From contig NZ_JAELVR010000004.1 in assembly GCF_016428585.1 (NCBI RefSeq), forward strand, positions 248,001 to 312,000: 64,000 nt of DNA. The letters are read 5' to 3'. Made by a program: the position numbers and the translations under genes. Below are positions 7,591 through 15,725 of the stretch, in pieces (the first letter of the stretch is position 1; each line of letters starts with the position of its first letter). This stretch comes from Sedimentitalea arenosa. Lineage in GTDB: Bacteria; Pseudomonadota; Alphaproteobacteria; Rhodobacterales; Rhodobacteraceae. The notes under the pieces are model-generated. The model was not told where the DNA came from. It made no database searches and saw only the letters and a program-made list of their open reading frames with translations.

Positions 7591-8328
7591 ATGCTGGAAG
7601 TATCGCTCGTCGGCGCGGCATTCGCGGGTCTTCTCAGTTTCTTCACCCCGTGCATCCTGCCGATGGTGCCGTTCTACCTGTCCTACATGGGCGGGTTGTC
7701 AATGGCGGAGTTGCGCGGCGACGGAGCGATCGCTCCCGGCGCGCAGCGGCGCCTCGTCGTGTCGGCGCTGTTCTTCGCTCTGGGCGTGACCACGATCTTC
7801 ATGCTGCTGGGCATGGGGGCGACGGCGCTGGGGCAGGCCTTCGGGCAGTATCTCGAACCGCTCTCCTATGTCGCGGCAGCGATCCTGGTGGTCTTCGGGC
7901 TGCACTTCCTGGGTGTCATCAAGGTGCCCTTGCTCTATCGGGAGGCGCGGCTCGAGAGCAAGGCCGAGGCCAGTACCGTGCTGGGCGCCTACCTGATGGG
8001 CCTTGCCTTTGGCTTCGGCTGGACGCCTTGCGTCGGTCCCGCGCTGGCCTCTATCCTGATGATCGCCAGCGGCATGGGCGACATCTGGCGCGGGGCGCTG
8101 CTGCTGTTCGTCTATGGCGTCGGGATGACCGCGCCCTTCATCCTGGCCGCCTTCTTCGCCAAGCCGTTCCTGGCCTGGGTGCAGCGACACCGCGCCGCCT
8201 TTGCCTGGGTCGAAAAGGGCATGGGGGTCATGCTGATCCTGTTCGCGGTTCTGATCGTGACCGGTGGCGTCAACCTGATCGCACAGGCGATGATCGATTG
8301 GTTTCCGGGATTCACGTCTCTGGGTTAA
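7591..8328 (+). CDS. soxV: SoxV: CcdA/DsbD-type electron-transfer membrane protein
   Basis: A 245-residue inner-membrane protein of the CcdA family with about six helices and the two buried redox cysteines at the expected places: SFFTPCILPM (Cys21) and GWTPCVGPAL (Cys147). SoxV carries electrons from cytoplasmic thioredoxin to the periplasmic thioredoxins SoxS and SoxW and so keeps SoxYZ active. An AGGAG site sits 9 nt before the ATG. It is the first gene of the rightward sox operon, 27 bases before soxW. Confidence 0.93.
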   Translation: MLEVSLVGAAFAGLLSFFTPCILPMVPFYLSYMGGLSMAELRGDGAIAPGAQRRLVVSALFFALGVTTIFMLLGMGATALGQAFGQYLEPLSYVAAAILVVFGLHFLGVIKVPLLYREARLESKAEASTVLGAYLMGLAFGFGWTPCVGPALASILMIASGMGDIWRGALLLFVYGVGMTAPFILAAFFAKPFLAWVQRHRAAFAWVEKGMGVMLILFAVLIVTGGVNLIAQAMIDWFPGFTSLG

Positions 8329-8355
8329 TCTGGACATACAGGAAGGGAGGATATC

Positions 8356-8934
8356 ATGAGACACTGGATCGCAACCGCTTTCGCGGTGGCCTTGGCCTGG
8401 CCGGTCGCAGCGGCGCAGCTGGGAGATGACGGGCTGCACAAGACCCCGTGGATGCGCGACACGTTCAAGGACCTGCGCGAGGACCTCGCCGAAGCAAACG
8501 CAGAGGGCAAACGCCTGGTCCTGTTCTTCGAGCAGCGCGGCTGCATCTACTGCACCAAGATGCACGAGGAGGTCTTTCCCGATCCCAAACTGACGCAGCT
8601 GATCGAGGACAAGTTCTTCGTCGTCCAGCTCAACCTGCACGGCGATGTCGACGTGACCGATTTTGACGGCGAAACGCTCAGCGAGAAGGACATGGCCCGC
8701 AAGTGGAACCTCCTGTTCACGCCGACGATTCTGTTCCTTCCGGAATCGGTCGCCGAGGGGCAGACCGCGCAACAGGCAGCGGTCGCGGTGATGCCCGGGG
8801 CCTTTGGTGTGGGCACCACGACCGACATGTTCACTTGGGTCGCAGAAAAGCGGTACGAGCTTGATAACGGGGAAGATTTCCAGCGGTATCATGCTCGTCG
8901 CATTCAGGAACGGTCGAACGGCAGCACCGACTGA
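8356..8934 (+). CDS. soxW: SoxW: periplasmic thioredoxin
   Basis: A 192-residue exported thioredoxin: signal peptide (1-20, ending AAAQ), active site GCIYCTK (Cys63, Cys66) and cis-Pro motif LFTPTILFL. SoxW is the partner of SoxV and is usually dispensable for thiosulfate oxidation. GGGAGG precedes the ATG. The gene ends 121 bases before soxX, and that gap contains the clearest SoxR operator of the cluster, so soxX onward can be transcribed separately. Confidence 0.92.
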   Translation: MRHWIATAFAVALAWPVAAAQLGDDGLHKTPWMRDTFKDLREDLAEANAEGKRLVLFFEQRGCIYCTKMHEEVFPDPKLTQLIEDKFFVVQLNLHGDVDVTDFDGETLSEKDMARKWNLLFTPTILFLPESVAEGQTAQQAAVAVMPGAFGVGTTTDMFTWVAEKRYELDNGEDFQRYHARRIQERSNGSTD

Positions 8935-8950
8935 TCGCGCTCTCAGGACA

Positions 8951-8973
8951 TGAATAATTCACAATCGTGAATT
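8951..8973. promoter_or_regulatory. SoxR operator upstream of soxX
   Basis: Two overlapping palindromes: TGAAT-A-ATTCA (8951-8961) and AATTCAC-AATC-GTGAATT (8956-8973, perfect 7-bp arms). Together they contain ATTC-N8-GAAT, the recognition pattern of SqrR/SoxR-type persulfide repressors. The site lies between soxW and soxX, about 83 bases before the soxX start. Confidence 0.85.
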
Positions 8974-9055
8974 TGTTGTTGCGTTCTGAGGCGACCGTGT
9001 CCTACGGTATGCCAAGCTACGAAAGCCGCAGCAGGCGGCAGTCATGGGAGGGAAC

Positions 9056-9526
9056 ATGAAGCTGACGAAACTCACATTGGCAGCGGCGCTGCTGGCCGGA
9101 CCGGCCATCGCCGAAGAGATCATGCCGGTGGATGTCGCCTATGTGGATGGCGCGATCGAATCCTCGTTGACCGGGATGCCCGGTGATGCGGCGAACGCGC
9201 CCGCGATCATGGACAAGGGTGCGGGCAACTGCATCGCCTGCCACGCCGTAAGCGCGCTGAGCGACATTCCTTTCCACGGCGAGGTGGGCCCGCCGCTCGA
9301 CGGCGCCGGCAGCCGCTGGAGCGAGGCCGAGCTTCGCGGCATCGTCGCAAATGCCAAGATGACCTTCGAAGGATCGGTGATGCCGTCCTTCTACAAGAAC
9401 GACGGGTTCACCCGGCCGGGCGACGGGTACACCGGCAAGGCCGCCAGCGGCCCGGTGCAGCCGTTGCTGACTGCACAGCAGGTTGAAGACGTTGTCGCAT
9501 TCTTGATGACGCTGAAGGACGAGTGA
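9056..9526 (+). CDS. soxX: SoxX: monohaem cytochrome c subunit of SoxXA
   Basis: A 156-residue exported cytochrome with a signal peptide ending AIAE and one haem-binding motif, NCIACH (Cys59, Cys62, His63). Later residues GSVMPSFYK supply the usual Met ligand region. SoxXA oxidatively joins thiosulfate to the Cys of SoxY, starting the cycle. The start was placed at MKLTK, just after a GGGAGG site; an in-frame ATG 12 bases earlier overlaps that site and is unlikely. soxY follows after 36 bases. Confidence 0.93.
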   Translation: MKLTKLTLAAALLAGPAIAEEIMPVDVAYVDGAIESSLTGMPGDAANAPAIMDKGAGNCIACHAVSALSDIPFHGEVGPPLDGAGSRWSEAELRGIVANAKMTFEGSVMPSFYKNDGFTRPGDGYTGKAASGPVQPLLTAQQVEDVVAFLMTLKDE

Positions 9527-9562
9527 CGCGCAGCGCGTCACAGGACAAACAGGAGACAAGAG

Positions 9563-9982
9563 ATGGAATTCTCACGACGCGAAACACTGGCCCTGGGATT
9601 GGGAGCCGCGGCGATGACGGTGCTGCCGTTCCGCGCTTATGCCTCTCTGACGGACGAGGCGATTGCCGCCTTCACCGGCGGGGCCGACATGGCCGATAGC
9701 GGGGTCGACCTGATCGCCCCGGAAATCGCCGAGAACGGCAACACGGTTCCGATCGAAGTGTCCGCCCCGGGCGCGGCCGCGATCATGGTGCTGGCCACCG
9801 GCAACCCGACGCCGGCCGTCGCCACGTTCAATTTCGGACCGCTGTCCGCAAGCCAGTCGGCATCGACCCGGATCCGGCTCGCCGGCACGCAGGACGTCGT
9901 CGCGATCGCCAAGATGGCCGACGGCAGCTTCGCGCGCGCGACGTCGACCGTGAAAGTGACAATCGGAGGTTGCGGCGGCTGA
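9563..9982 (+). CDS. soxY: SoxY: sulfur-substrate carrier protein
   Basis: A 139-residue exported protein with a Tat-like N-terminus (FSRRETLALG) and the diagnostic C-terminal swinging arm GGCGG, with Cys137 as the site that carries thiosulfate-derived sulfane and sulfonate groups. An AGGAG site lies before the ATG. It forms a heterodimer with SoxZ, whose gene begins 42 bases downstream. SoxZ has no export signal, so it is probably carried across the membrane with SoxY. Confidence 0.95.
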   Translation: MEFSRRETLALGLGAAAMTVLPFRAYASLTDEAIAAFTGGADMADSGVDLIAPEIAENGNTVPIEVSAPGAAAIMVLATGNPTPAVATFNFGPLSASQSASTRIRLAGTQDVVAIAKMADGSFARATSTVKVTIGGCGG

Positions 9983-10024
9983 TCGGCCGACCGTCACCCA
10001 CCTGAGATCAAGGAGAGTTTAGAA

Positions 10025-10354
10025 ATGGCATCTGGTGTAAAGCCCCGCGTCAAGGTCCCGAGTTCCGCCGCCGCAGGCGAAGCGGTCACGATCAAGACCC
10101 TGATCAGCCACAAGATGGAAAGCGGCCAGCGCAAGGACAGCGATGGCAACGTGATCCCGCGTTCGATCATCAATCGCTTCACCTGCGATTTCAACGGTCA
10201 GAACGTTGTCGATATCAAGATGGAACCCGCGATTTCCACGAACCCGTACTTCCAGTTCGAGGCCACCGTCCCGGAAGCCGGCGACTTCGCCTTCAAATGG
10301 TATGATGACGACGGGTCTGTCTATGAAGACAACAAGTCCGTCACCATCGCGTAA
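10025..10354 (+). CDS. soxZ: SoxZ: partner subunit of the SoxYZ carrier
   Basis: A 109-residue immunoglobulin-like protein with the family features: VKVPSSAAAGEAVTIKTLI at the start, SHKMESGQRKD, the IINRFTCDFNG strand and the ending DNKSVTIA. It lacks a signal peptide, as usual for SoxZ, which is co-exported with SoxY. AAGGAGA lies 9-10 nt before the start. SoxZ shapes the docking surface that presents the SoxY Cys arm to SoxXA, SoxB and SoxCD. Confidence 0.95.
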   Translation: MASGVKPRVKVPSSAAAGEAVTIKTLISHKMESGQRKDSDGNVIPRSIINRFTCDFNGQNVVDIKMEPAISTNPYFQFEATVPEAGDFAFKWYDDDGSVYEDNKSVTIA

Positions 10355-10381
10355 GGCCGGACAACAGGGAGGGACACGGAT

Positions 10382-11242
10382 ATGAAAAAGAGAACGGCGA
10401 CGACATCGCTGACATGGCTGGCCTTGGCGTCGGTTTCACTGGCCGCGCCCGCGTTCGCGGACGAGGACGCCGCTCTGGTCGTCAACGGCGAGATCGAGAT
10501 GGTCACGGAAACCGAGGCCCCGGCGCATCTCGACGGAGCGCTGTCGACCATCCGCTCCGGGTGGACCTTCCGCACGTCGGAAACGCAAGCCTTGCAGATG
10601 GACGACTTCGACAACCCGGCGATGGTCTTCGTCGACCAGGCGGCGGAAGCGTGGAACACCGCGGATGGCAGCGAGGGCAAGTCCTGCGCCTCCTGTCATG
10701 AAGGTGCGGAAACGATGACCGGTCTGCGCGCATCGATGCCCAAGTGGAACGAGGCGGCGGGCGAAGTCTGGACCATGGAGATGTACATCAACGACTGCCG
10801 CGAAAAGCGCATGGGAGCCGAGCCCTGGGGCTGGAAAGCGCAGCCGATGCTGAACATGACGGCCCTGATCGGGGCGCAATCGCGCGGTTTGCCCATGAAC
10901 GTCGCCATCGACGGCCCGGTGCAGGAGACCTGGGAAAAGGGCAAGGAAATCTACTATACCCGCTACGGTCAGCTCGAGCTGAGCTGCGCGAATTGTCACG
11001 AAGATAACTATGACAACTACATCCGCGCCGACCACCTCAGCCAGGGCCAGACCAACGGGTTCCCGGTCTATCGCCTGAAGCAGGCGAACCTGATCGCTGT
11101 CCACAACCGCTTCAAGGGCTGCATCCGCGACACCATGGCCGAGACGTATTCCGAAGGTTCGCCCGAATTCGTCGCGCTTGAGCTTTATGTCGCGAGCCGC
11201 GGCAATGGCCTGACGGTCGAAACCCCGGCCGTCCGCAACTGA
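10382..11242 (+). CDS. soxA: SoxA: dihaem cytochrome c, catalytic subunit of SoxXA
   Basis: A 286-residue exported protein: signal peptide to about residue 27 (PAFADED), two haem motifs SCASCH (Cys102, Cys105) and SCANCH (Cys202, Cys205), and the catalytic Cys247 in RFKGCIRDT, which ligates the active-site haem as cysteine persulfide in characterised enzymes. Two haem motifs place it in the Paracoccus/Rhodovulum type of SoxA. A strong GGGAGGG site precedes it. A terminator-like hairpin follows the stop codon directly. Confidence 0.95.
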   Translation: MKKRTATTSLTWLALASVSLAAPAFADEDAALVVNGEIEMVTETEAPAHLDGALSTIRSGWTFRTSETQALQMDDFDNPAMVFVDQAAEAWNTADGSEGKSCASCHEGAETMTGLRASMPKWNEAAGEVWTMEMYINDCREKRMGAEPWGWKAQPMLNMTALIGAQSRGLPMNVAIDGPVQETWEKGKEIYYTRYGQLELSCANCHEDNYDNYIRADHLSQGQTNGFPVYRLKQANLIAVHNRFKGCIRDTMAETYSEGSPEFVALELYVASRGNGLTVETPAVRN

Positions 11243-11247
11243 TCCCG

Positions 11248-11277
11248 ACCCGCGCCGCTTCGGTGGCGCGGGTTTTT
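11248..11277 (+). terminator. Intrinsic-terminator-like hairpin between soxA and soxB
   Basis: A perfect 9-bp stem, ACCCGCGCC (11248-11256) with GGCGCGGGT (11265-11273), 8-nt loop, then a run of five T. It begins 5 bases after the soxA stop codon, inside what is otherwise a continuous sox operon. It has all the elements of a Rho-independent terminator and would lower soxBCDEF relative to soxXYZA. Confidence 0.75.
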
Positions 11278-11335
11278 CGGATCTATCGCATGCATACATG
11301 CGAATATAAATTTGGATACAGGAAAGAACGATCTC

Positions 11336-13033
11336 ATGATCTCACGCCGTGATTTTTTGCAGGTGTCGATGGCCGCTTCGGCTCTTGTCGGCGCATCGGG
11401 CTTTGGCAACTGGGCGCGGCTGGCCGCGCAACAGGCCCTGACGCAAGATCAATTGCTGGAGTTCGACACCTTCGGCAATGTCAGCCTTATCCATGTGACC
11501 GATATTCACGCGCAGCTGAAACCGATCTATTTCCGCGAGCCCGAGATCAATATCGGCGTCGGCGAGAACAAGGGCGCGGTGCCCCATGTCACCGGCGCAG
11601 AGTTCCGCAAACTCTACGGGATCGAGGACGGCAGTCCTTCGGCCTATGCGCTGACCTACAACGATTTCTCGGCGTTGGCGCGGGAATACGGTCGGGTCGG
11701 CGGGCTCGATCGGGTCGCCACGGTCGTCAACGCGATCCGCGCCGCACGCCCTGACGCGCTGTTGCTGGATGGCGGCGACACCTGGCACGGCAGCTACACG
11801 TGCTACCACACCGCCGGTCAGGACATGGTCAACGTGATGAACGCGCTCAAGCCCGATGCGATGACCTTCCACTGGGAATTCACCCTCGGCTCCGCGCGGG
11901 TCGCCGAACTGGTCGAAAGCCTGCCGTTCGCTGCGCTCGGCCAGAACATCTTTGACGCCGAGTGGGACGAACCCGCCGAGATGTTCAAGCCTTACAAGTT
12001 CTTCGAGCGCGGCGGCGTCAAGATCGCGGTGATCGGGCAGGCATTCCCCTACATGCCGATCGCCAACCCGGGCTGGATGTTCCCCGAGTACAGCTTTGGC
12101 ATTCGTGACGAGCACATGCAGGCAATGGTCGACGAGGTTCGCGCCGAGGGCGCCGAACTGGTCGTCTGCCTATCGCATAACGGGTTCGACGTCGACAAGA
12201 AGATGGCCAGCGTGGTCAAGGGCATCGACGTGATCCTGTCGGGTCACACCCATGACGCGCTGCCCGAACCGGTGCTGGTGGGCGAGACGATCATCGTGGC
12301 GTCGGGGTCGAACGGGAAATTCGTCAGCCGCGTCGATCTGGATGTGCGCGACGGGCGGATGATGGGGTTCCGCCACAAGCTGATCCCGATCTTCTCGGAT
12401 GTGATCGCGCCCGATCCGGCCATGACCGCCCTGATCGACGAGCAGCGCGCGCCCTATGCGGACCAGCTTTCGGAAGTGATCGGCCAGACCGACAGCCTGC
12501 TGTACCGACGCGGAAACTTCAACGGGTCCTGGGACGACCTGATCTGCGACGCGCTGATTTCCGAGCGCGAGGCCGACATCGCGATGAGCCCCGGCGTGCG
12601 CTGGGGACCATCGATCCTGCCCGGCCAGGACATCACGCGCGAGGATATCTGGAACGTGACGTCTATGACCTATGGCAAGGCGTATCGGTCGGAAATGACC
12701 GGCGATTTCATTAAGGTGATCCTCGAAGACGTGGGCGACAACATCTTCAACCCCGATCCCTACTACCAGCAGGGCGGCGACATGGTGCGCGTAGGCGGGC
12801 TGGGTTACCGGATCGACATCACCAAGCCGCAGGGCGAACGGATCAGCGACATGACCCTGCTCAAGACCGGCGAGGCCATCGACCCGGCGAAATCCTATGT
12901 CGTCGCCGGCTGGGCCAGCGTCAACGAAGGCACTGAAGGCCCGCAGATCTGGGATGTCGTCGAAAGCCACATCAAGAAGCAGGGCACCGTGACGGTCGCC
13001 CCCAACACATCGGTTCAGGTGGTCGGCGCCTGA
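11336..13033 (+). CDS. soxB: SoxB: dimanganese sulfate thiohydrolase
   Basis: A 565-residue Tat-exported protein (ISRRDFLQVS) of the 5'-nucleotidase/metallophosphatase superfamily. Metal-site motifs in order: HVTDIHAQL (Asp56, His58), LLDGGDTWHGS (Asp148), a variant NHE-type motif MTFHWEFTLG, LSHNGFDVD and LSGHTHD. SoxB hydrolyses the sulfonate group from SoxY-bound cysteine S-thiosulfonate, releasing sulfate. The start was set at MISRR, with AGGAAAG upstream; an in-frame TTG 24 bases earlier is less likely. In the MTFHWEF motif Phe replaces the Gly that I recall as usual before HWEF, which deserves an alignment. Confidence 0.94.
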   Translation: MISRRDFLQVSMAASALVGASGFGNWARLAAQQALTQDQLLEFDTFGNVSLIHVTDIHAQLKPIYFREPEINIGVGENKGAVPHVTGAEFRKLYGIEDGSPSAYALTYNDFSALAREYGRVGGLDRVATVVNAIRAARPDALLLDGGDTWHGSYTCYHTAGQDMVNVMNALKPDAMTFHWEFTLGSARVAELVESLPFAALGQNIFDAEWDEPAEMFKPYKFFERGGVKIAVIGQAFPYMPIANPGWMFPEYSFGIRDEHMQAMVDEVRAEGAELVVCLSHNGFDVDKKMASVVKGIDVILSGHTHDALPEPVLVGETIIVASGSNGKFVSRVDLDVRDGRMMGFRHKLIPIFSDVIAPDPAMTALIDEQRAPYADQLSEVIGQTDSLLYRRGNFNGSWDDLICDALISEREADIAMSPGVRWGPSILPGQDITREDIWNVTSMTYGKAYRSEMTGDFIKVILEDVGDNIFNPDPYYQQGGDMVRVGGLGYRIDITKPQGERISDMTLLKTGEAIDPAKSYVVAGWASVNEGTEGPQIWDVVESHIKKQGTVTVAPNTSVQVVGA

Positions 13034-13068
13034 GCGCGCGGCCAACAGTATCAAGAGGAGCAGAACGC

Positions 13069-14355
13069 ATGACGTTTGGTTTCAAGGACAAGAAAACGCC
13101 GTCGCGCCGCCAGTTTCTGACCGGCGCGGCTGCCGCCGGGGCAGGGGCCATGGCTGCGGGCGCCGCCAAGGCAAATGGCCCGGACCCGTTGATCACCGAA
13201 GTGCAATACTGGGCGCAGGGCTTCGGCGATGGCGTCGACGCCACGCCTTATGGCCTGCCGATCGAGTATGAGGCCGACGTGATCCGGCGCAACGTGGAAT
13301 GGCTCACCGCAGACACGATCAGTTCGATCAACTTCACCCCGATCCACGCGCTGGACGGGACGATCACGCCGCAGGGCTGCGCATTCGAGCGGCACCACTC
13401 CGGCGCCATCGAGCTGCGCAAGGAAGATTACCGCCTGATGATCAACGGGCTGGTCGATACGCCGCTGGTCTTCACCTATGCCGATCTCGAGCGCTTTCCG
13501 CGCGAGAACCACGTCTATTTCTGCGAATGCGCGGCGAACACCGGCATGGAATGGGCCGGGGCGCAGTTGAACGGGGCGCAATTCACCCATGGCATGATCC
13601 ATAACATGGAATACACCGGCGTACCGCTGCGCACGATCCTGGAAGAAGCGGGTTTGGACGCTGCGGGCGATCTGTCAGACAAGTGGGTTTACGTCGAAGG
13701 TGCTGACGCGTCCTCCAATGGCCGTTCGATCCCGATGGAGAAGGCGCTCGATGACGTGCTGGTGGCCTTCAAGGCCAATGGCGAGGCGCTGCGCAAGGAA
13801 CACGGCTATCCCGTGCGCCTCGTGGTGCCGGGCTGGGAAGGCAACATGTGGGTCAAGTGGCTGCGCCGCGTCGAGGTGATGGACGGCCCCGTGGAAAGCC
13901 GCGAGGAAACCAGCAAGTACACCGATACGCTGGCCAACGGCATCAGCCGCAAGTGGACATGGGAGATGGATGCGAAATCGGTCGTGACCAGCCCCAGCCC
14001 GCAATCCCCGATCACCCATGGCGCCGGGCCGCTGGTCATTTCGGGCCTGGCCTGGTCCGGGCGCGGCGCGATCACGCGCGTCGACGTCTCAAAGGACGGT
14101 GGCAAGACCTGGGAGACCGCGCGCCTGGCCAAGCCCGGCGAGAAGATGGCGCTGACTCGTTTCTATCTCGATACCGAGTGGGATGGCGAGGAGATGCTGC
14201 TGCAGTCCCGCGCCATGGACGAGACCGGCTATGTGCAGCCCACAAAGGCCGAACTGCGCGAGGTGCGCGGATTGAACTCGATCTATCACAACAACTGCAT
14301 CCAGACCTGGTGGGTCAAGGCAAGCGGAGAGGCGGAAAATGTCGAAGTGTCCTAA
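13069..14355 (+). CDS. soxC: SoxC: molybdenum cofactor subunit of sulfane dehydrogenase SoxCD
   Basis: A 428-residue protein of the sulfite oxidase family with a Tat signal (TPSRRQFLTGAAAAGAGAMA), as expected for a cofactor loaded in the cytoplasm. The Mo-ligating Cys is expected in YFCECAANTG, most likely Cys154. A C-terminal dimerisation domain follows (ARLAKPGEKM onward). SoxCD removes six electrons from the sulfane sulfur held on SoxY. The stop overlaps the soxD start by 17 bases, so the two are translationally coupled. The modABC genes at 41224-43780 could supply its molybdenum. Confidence 0.94.
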   Translation: MTFGFKDKKTPSRRQFLTGAAAAGAGAMAAGAAKANGPDPLITEVQYWAQGFGDGVDATPYGLPIEYEADVIRRNVEWLTADTISSINFTPIHALDGTITPQGCAFERHHSGAIELRKEDYRLMINGLVDTPLVFTYADLERFPRENHVYFCECAANTGMEWAGAQLNGAQFTHGMIHNMEYTGVPLRTILEEAGLDAAGDLSDKWVYVEGADASSNGRSIPMEKALDDVLVAFKANGEALRKEHGYPVRLVVPGWEGNMWVKWLRRVEVMDGPVESREETSKYTDTLANGISRKWTWEMDAKSVVTSPSPQSPITHGAGPLVISGLAWSGRGAITRVDVSKDGGKTWETARLAKPGEKMALTRFYLDTEWDGEEMLLQSRAMDETGYVQPTKAELREVRGLNSIYHNNCIQTWWVKASGEAENVEVS

Positions 14356-14974
14356 GAGTTTTGTCGCAAGCGCGCTGATCGCCGCCTTGGCCGCGGGACC
14401 GCTCTGGGCCGAGAAGCTGGGGTTGGGCCGTCCCGCCCTGCCCGAAGAGGTCGCGGCCTGGGATCTCGACGTCAGCCCGGATGGGACCGGGCTGCCCGAG
14501 GGCTCGGGCGATGTCTGGACGGGTGACGAACTGTTCGCCGACTATTGCGCCGTCTGCCATGGCGACTTCGCCGAGGGCGTCGGCAACTGGCCCAAGTTGG
14601 CCGGCGGCAAAGGGACGCTCGATCACGAGGACCCGCTCAAGACCGTTGGCTCCTACTGGCCGTATCTGTCGACCACCTGGGACTACGTCAACCGCTCGAT
14701 GCCGTTCGGCAACGCGCAGAGCCTGACTGCGGACGAGGTCTATGCGATCGTCGCCTATATCCTGTACTCAAACGACCTGGTGGACGAGGATTTCGTGCTG
14801 TCCAAGGAAACCTTCATGGAAGTCGAGATGCCGAACGCCGACGGCTTCATCGTCGATGATCGCTTGACAGCCGAGGCCCATTTCGTGCGCGATCCCTGCA
14901 TGGAAAACTGCAAGGACAACGTCGAGATCACCATGCGCGCGCGTGTGCTGGACGTGACGCCCGAAACAGAATGA
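14339..14974 (+). CDS. soxD: SoxD: cytochrome c subunit of SoxCD, short monohaem form
   Basis: A 211-residue exported protein with signal peptide (ending LWAEK), one haem motif YCAVCHGD (Cys70, Cys73, His74) and the SoxD-type region LAGGKGTLDHEDPLKTVGSYWP. The well-known Paracoccus SoxD is much longer and has a second haem domain; that domain is missing here and the protein ends in DVTPETE. There is no sign of a frameshift, because soxE starts 4 bases later with its own start codon and signal peptide. It therefore looks like a natural single-haem SoxD. Electrons would pass from SoxC to this haem and then to SoxE or another cytochrome. Confidence 0.88.
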   Translation: MSKCPKSFVASALIAALAAGPLWAEKLGLGRPALPEEVAAWDLDVSPDGTGLPEGSGDVWTGDELFADYCAVCHGDFAEGVGNWPKLAGGKGTLDHEDPLKTVGSYWPYLSTTWDYVNRSMPFGNAQSLTADEVYAIVAYILYSNDLVDEDFVLSKETFMEVEMPNADGFIVDDRLTAEAHFVRDPCMENCKDNVEITMRARVLDVTPETE

Positions 14975-14978
14975 CGGC

Positions 14979-15689
14979 ATGGTGAAACCTCACGCGTCGT
15001 GGATACTCTGCCTCTTGCTGTGCACGCCGGCCCTGGCCGAACAAGAAGCGGTGGAGATCGGCGATGCCGAGCGCGGCGCGATCCTGTTTGAGGATTGCGC
15101 CAGCTGTCATGAGGTCGGGGCCGGCGCCGAAGACCGGATCGGTCCACATCTGAACGGTATCTTCGGGCGCAAGGCCGCCGCGCATGACGGTTACCCCTAT
15201 TCCGACGGGATCCAGCGCGCCGGACGTGACGGGCTGGTCTGGGATCTGCGACGTCTGGATGCCTATATCGAGAACCCCAAGGCGCTGGTTTCCGGCACCC
15301 GGATGAATTTCGCGGGATACGACGATCCGAAGGATCGCGCGGACGTGCTGGCCTATCTGCGCAGCTTCTCCGACAATCCTCAGAACATCCCGGAGGCCCA
15401 ACCGACCGCGCGCCCGCGCGAGGTGGAGCTGCCGCCGGAAACGCTCGCCATCGTGGGGGACCCCGAGTATGGTGAATACCTGTCAAGTGAATGCACGGGA
15501 TGCCATCAGCGCGACGGGAGCGCGCAGGGGATTCCGTCGATCACGCAATGGCCGGCCGAGGATTTCGCTATCGCGATGCACGCCTACAAGCGCAAGATCC
15601 GTCCGCATCCGGTGATGCAGATGATGGCGAGCCGCTTGTCCGACGAGGAGATTGCGGCACTTGCCGCCTATTTCGGGGCATTGGACTGA
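14979..15689 (+). CDS. soxE: SoxE: periplasmic dihaem cytochrome c
   Basis: A 236-residue protein with a signal peptide (about 1-20, PALAEQ) and two cytochrome domains. The first is class I-like with DCASCHEVG (Cys40, Cys43) and TRMNFAGYDDP carrying a likely Met ligand. The second has ECTGCHQRDG (Cys172, Cys175) and resembles the cytochrome subunit of flavocytochrome c sulfide dehydrogenase. The gene lies between soxD and the flavoprotein gene soxF. SoxE is the expected haem partner of SoxF and may also take over the electron transfer of the missing second SoxD haem. Confidence 0.88.
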   Translation: MVKPHASWILCLLLCTPALAEQEAVEIGDAERGAILFEDCASCHEVGAGAEDRIGPHLNGIFGRKAAAHDGYPYSDGIQRAGRDGLVWDLRRLDAYIENPKALVSGTRMNFAGYDDPKDRADVLAYLRSFSDNPQNIPEAQPTARPREVELPPETLAIVGDPEYGEYLSSECTGCHQRDGSAQGIPSITQWPAEDFAIAMHAYKRKIRPHPVMQMMASRLSDEEIAALAAYFGALD

Positions 15690-15725
15690 CGACATAACGA
15701 GATACACCGACGGGAGGAGGACCCC

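Noticed and set aside
11312-11335. Earlier TTG start for soxB
   Set aside because: It would place eight residues before the Tat signal and overlaps the AGGAAAG ribosome site used by the downstream ATG.
14960-14990. Possible frameshift joining soxD and soxE into one long SoxD
   Set aside because: soxE has its own ATG and a complete signal peptide right after the soxD stop codon, so two separate exported proteins are the simpler reading.
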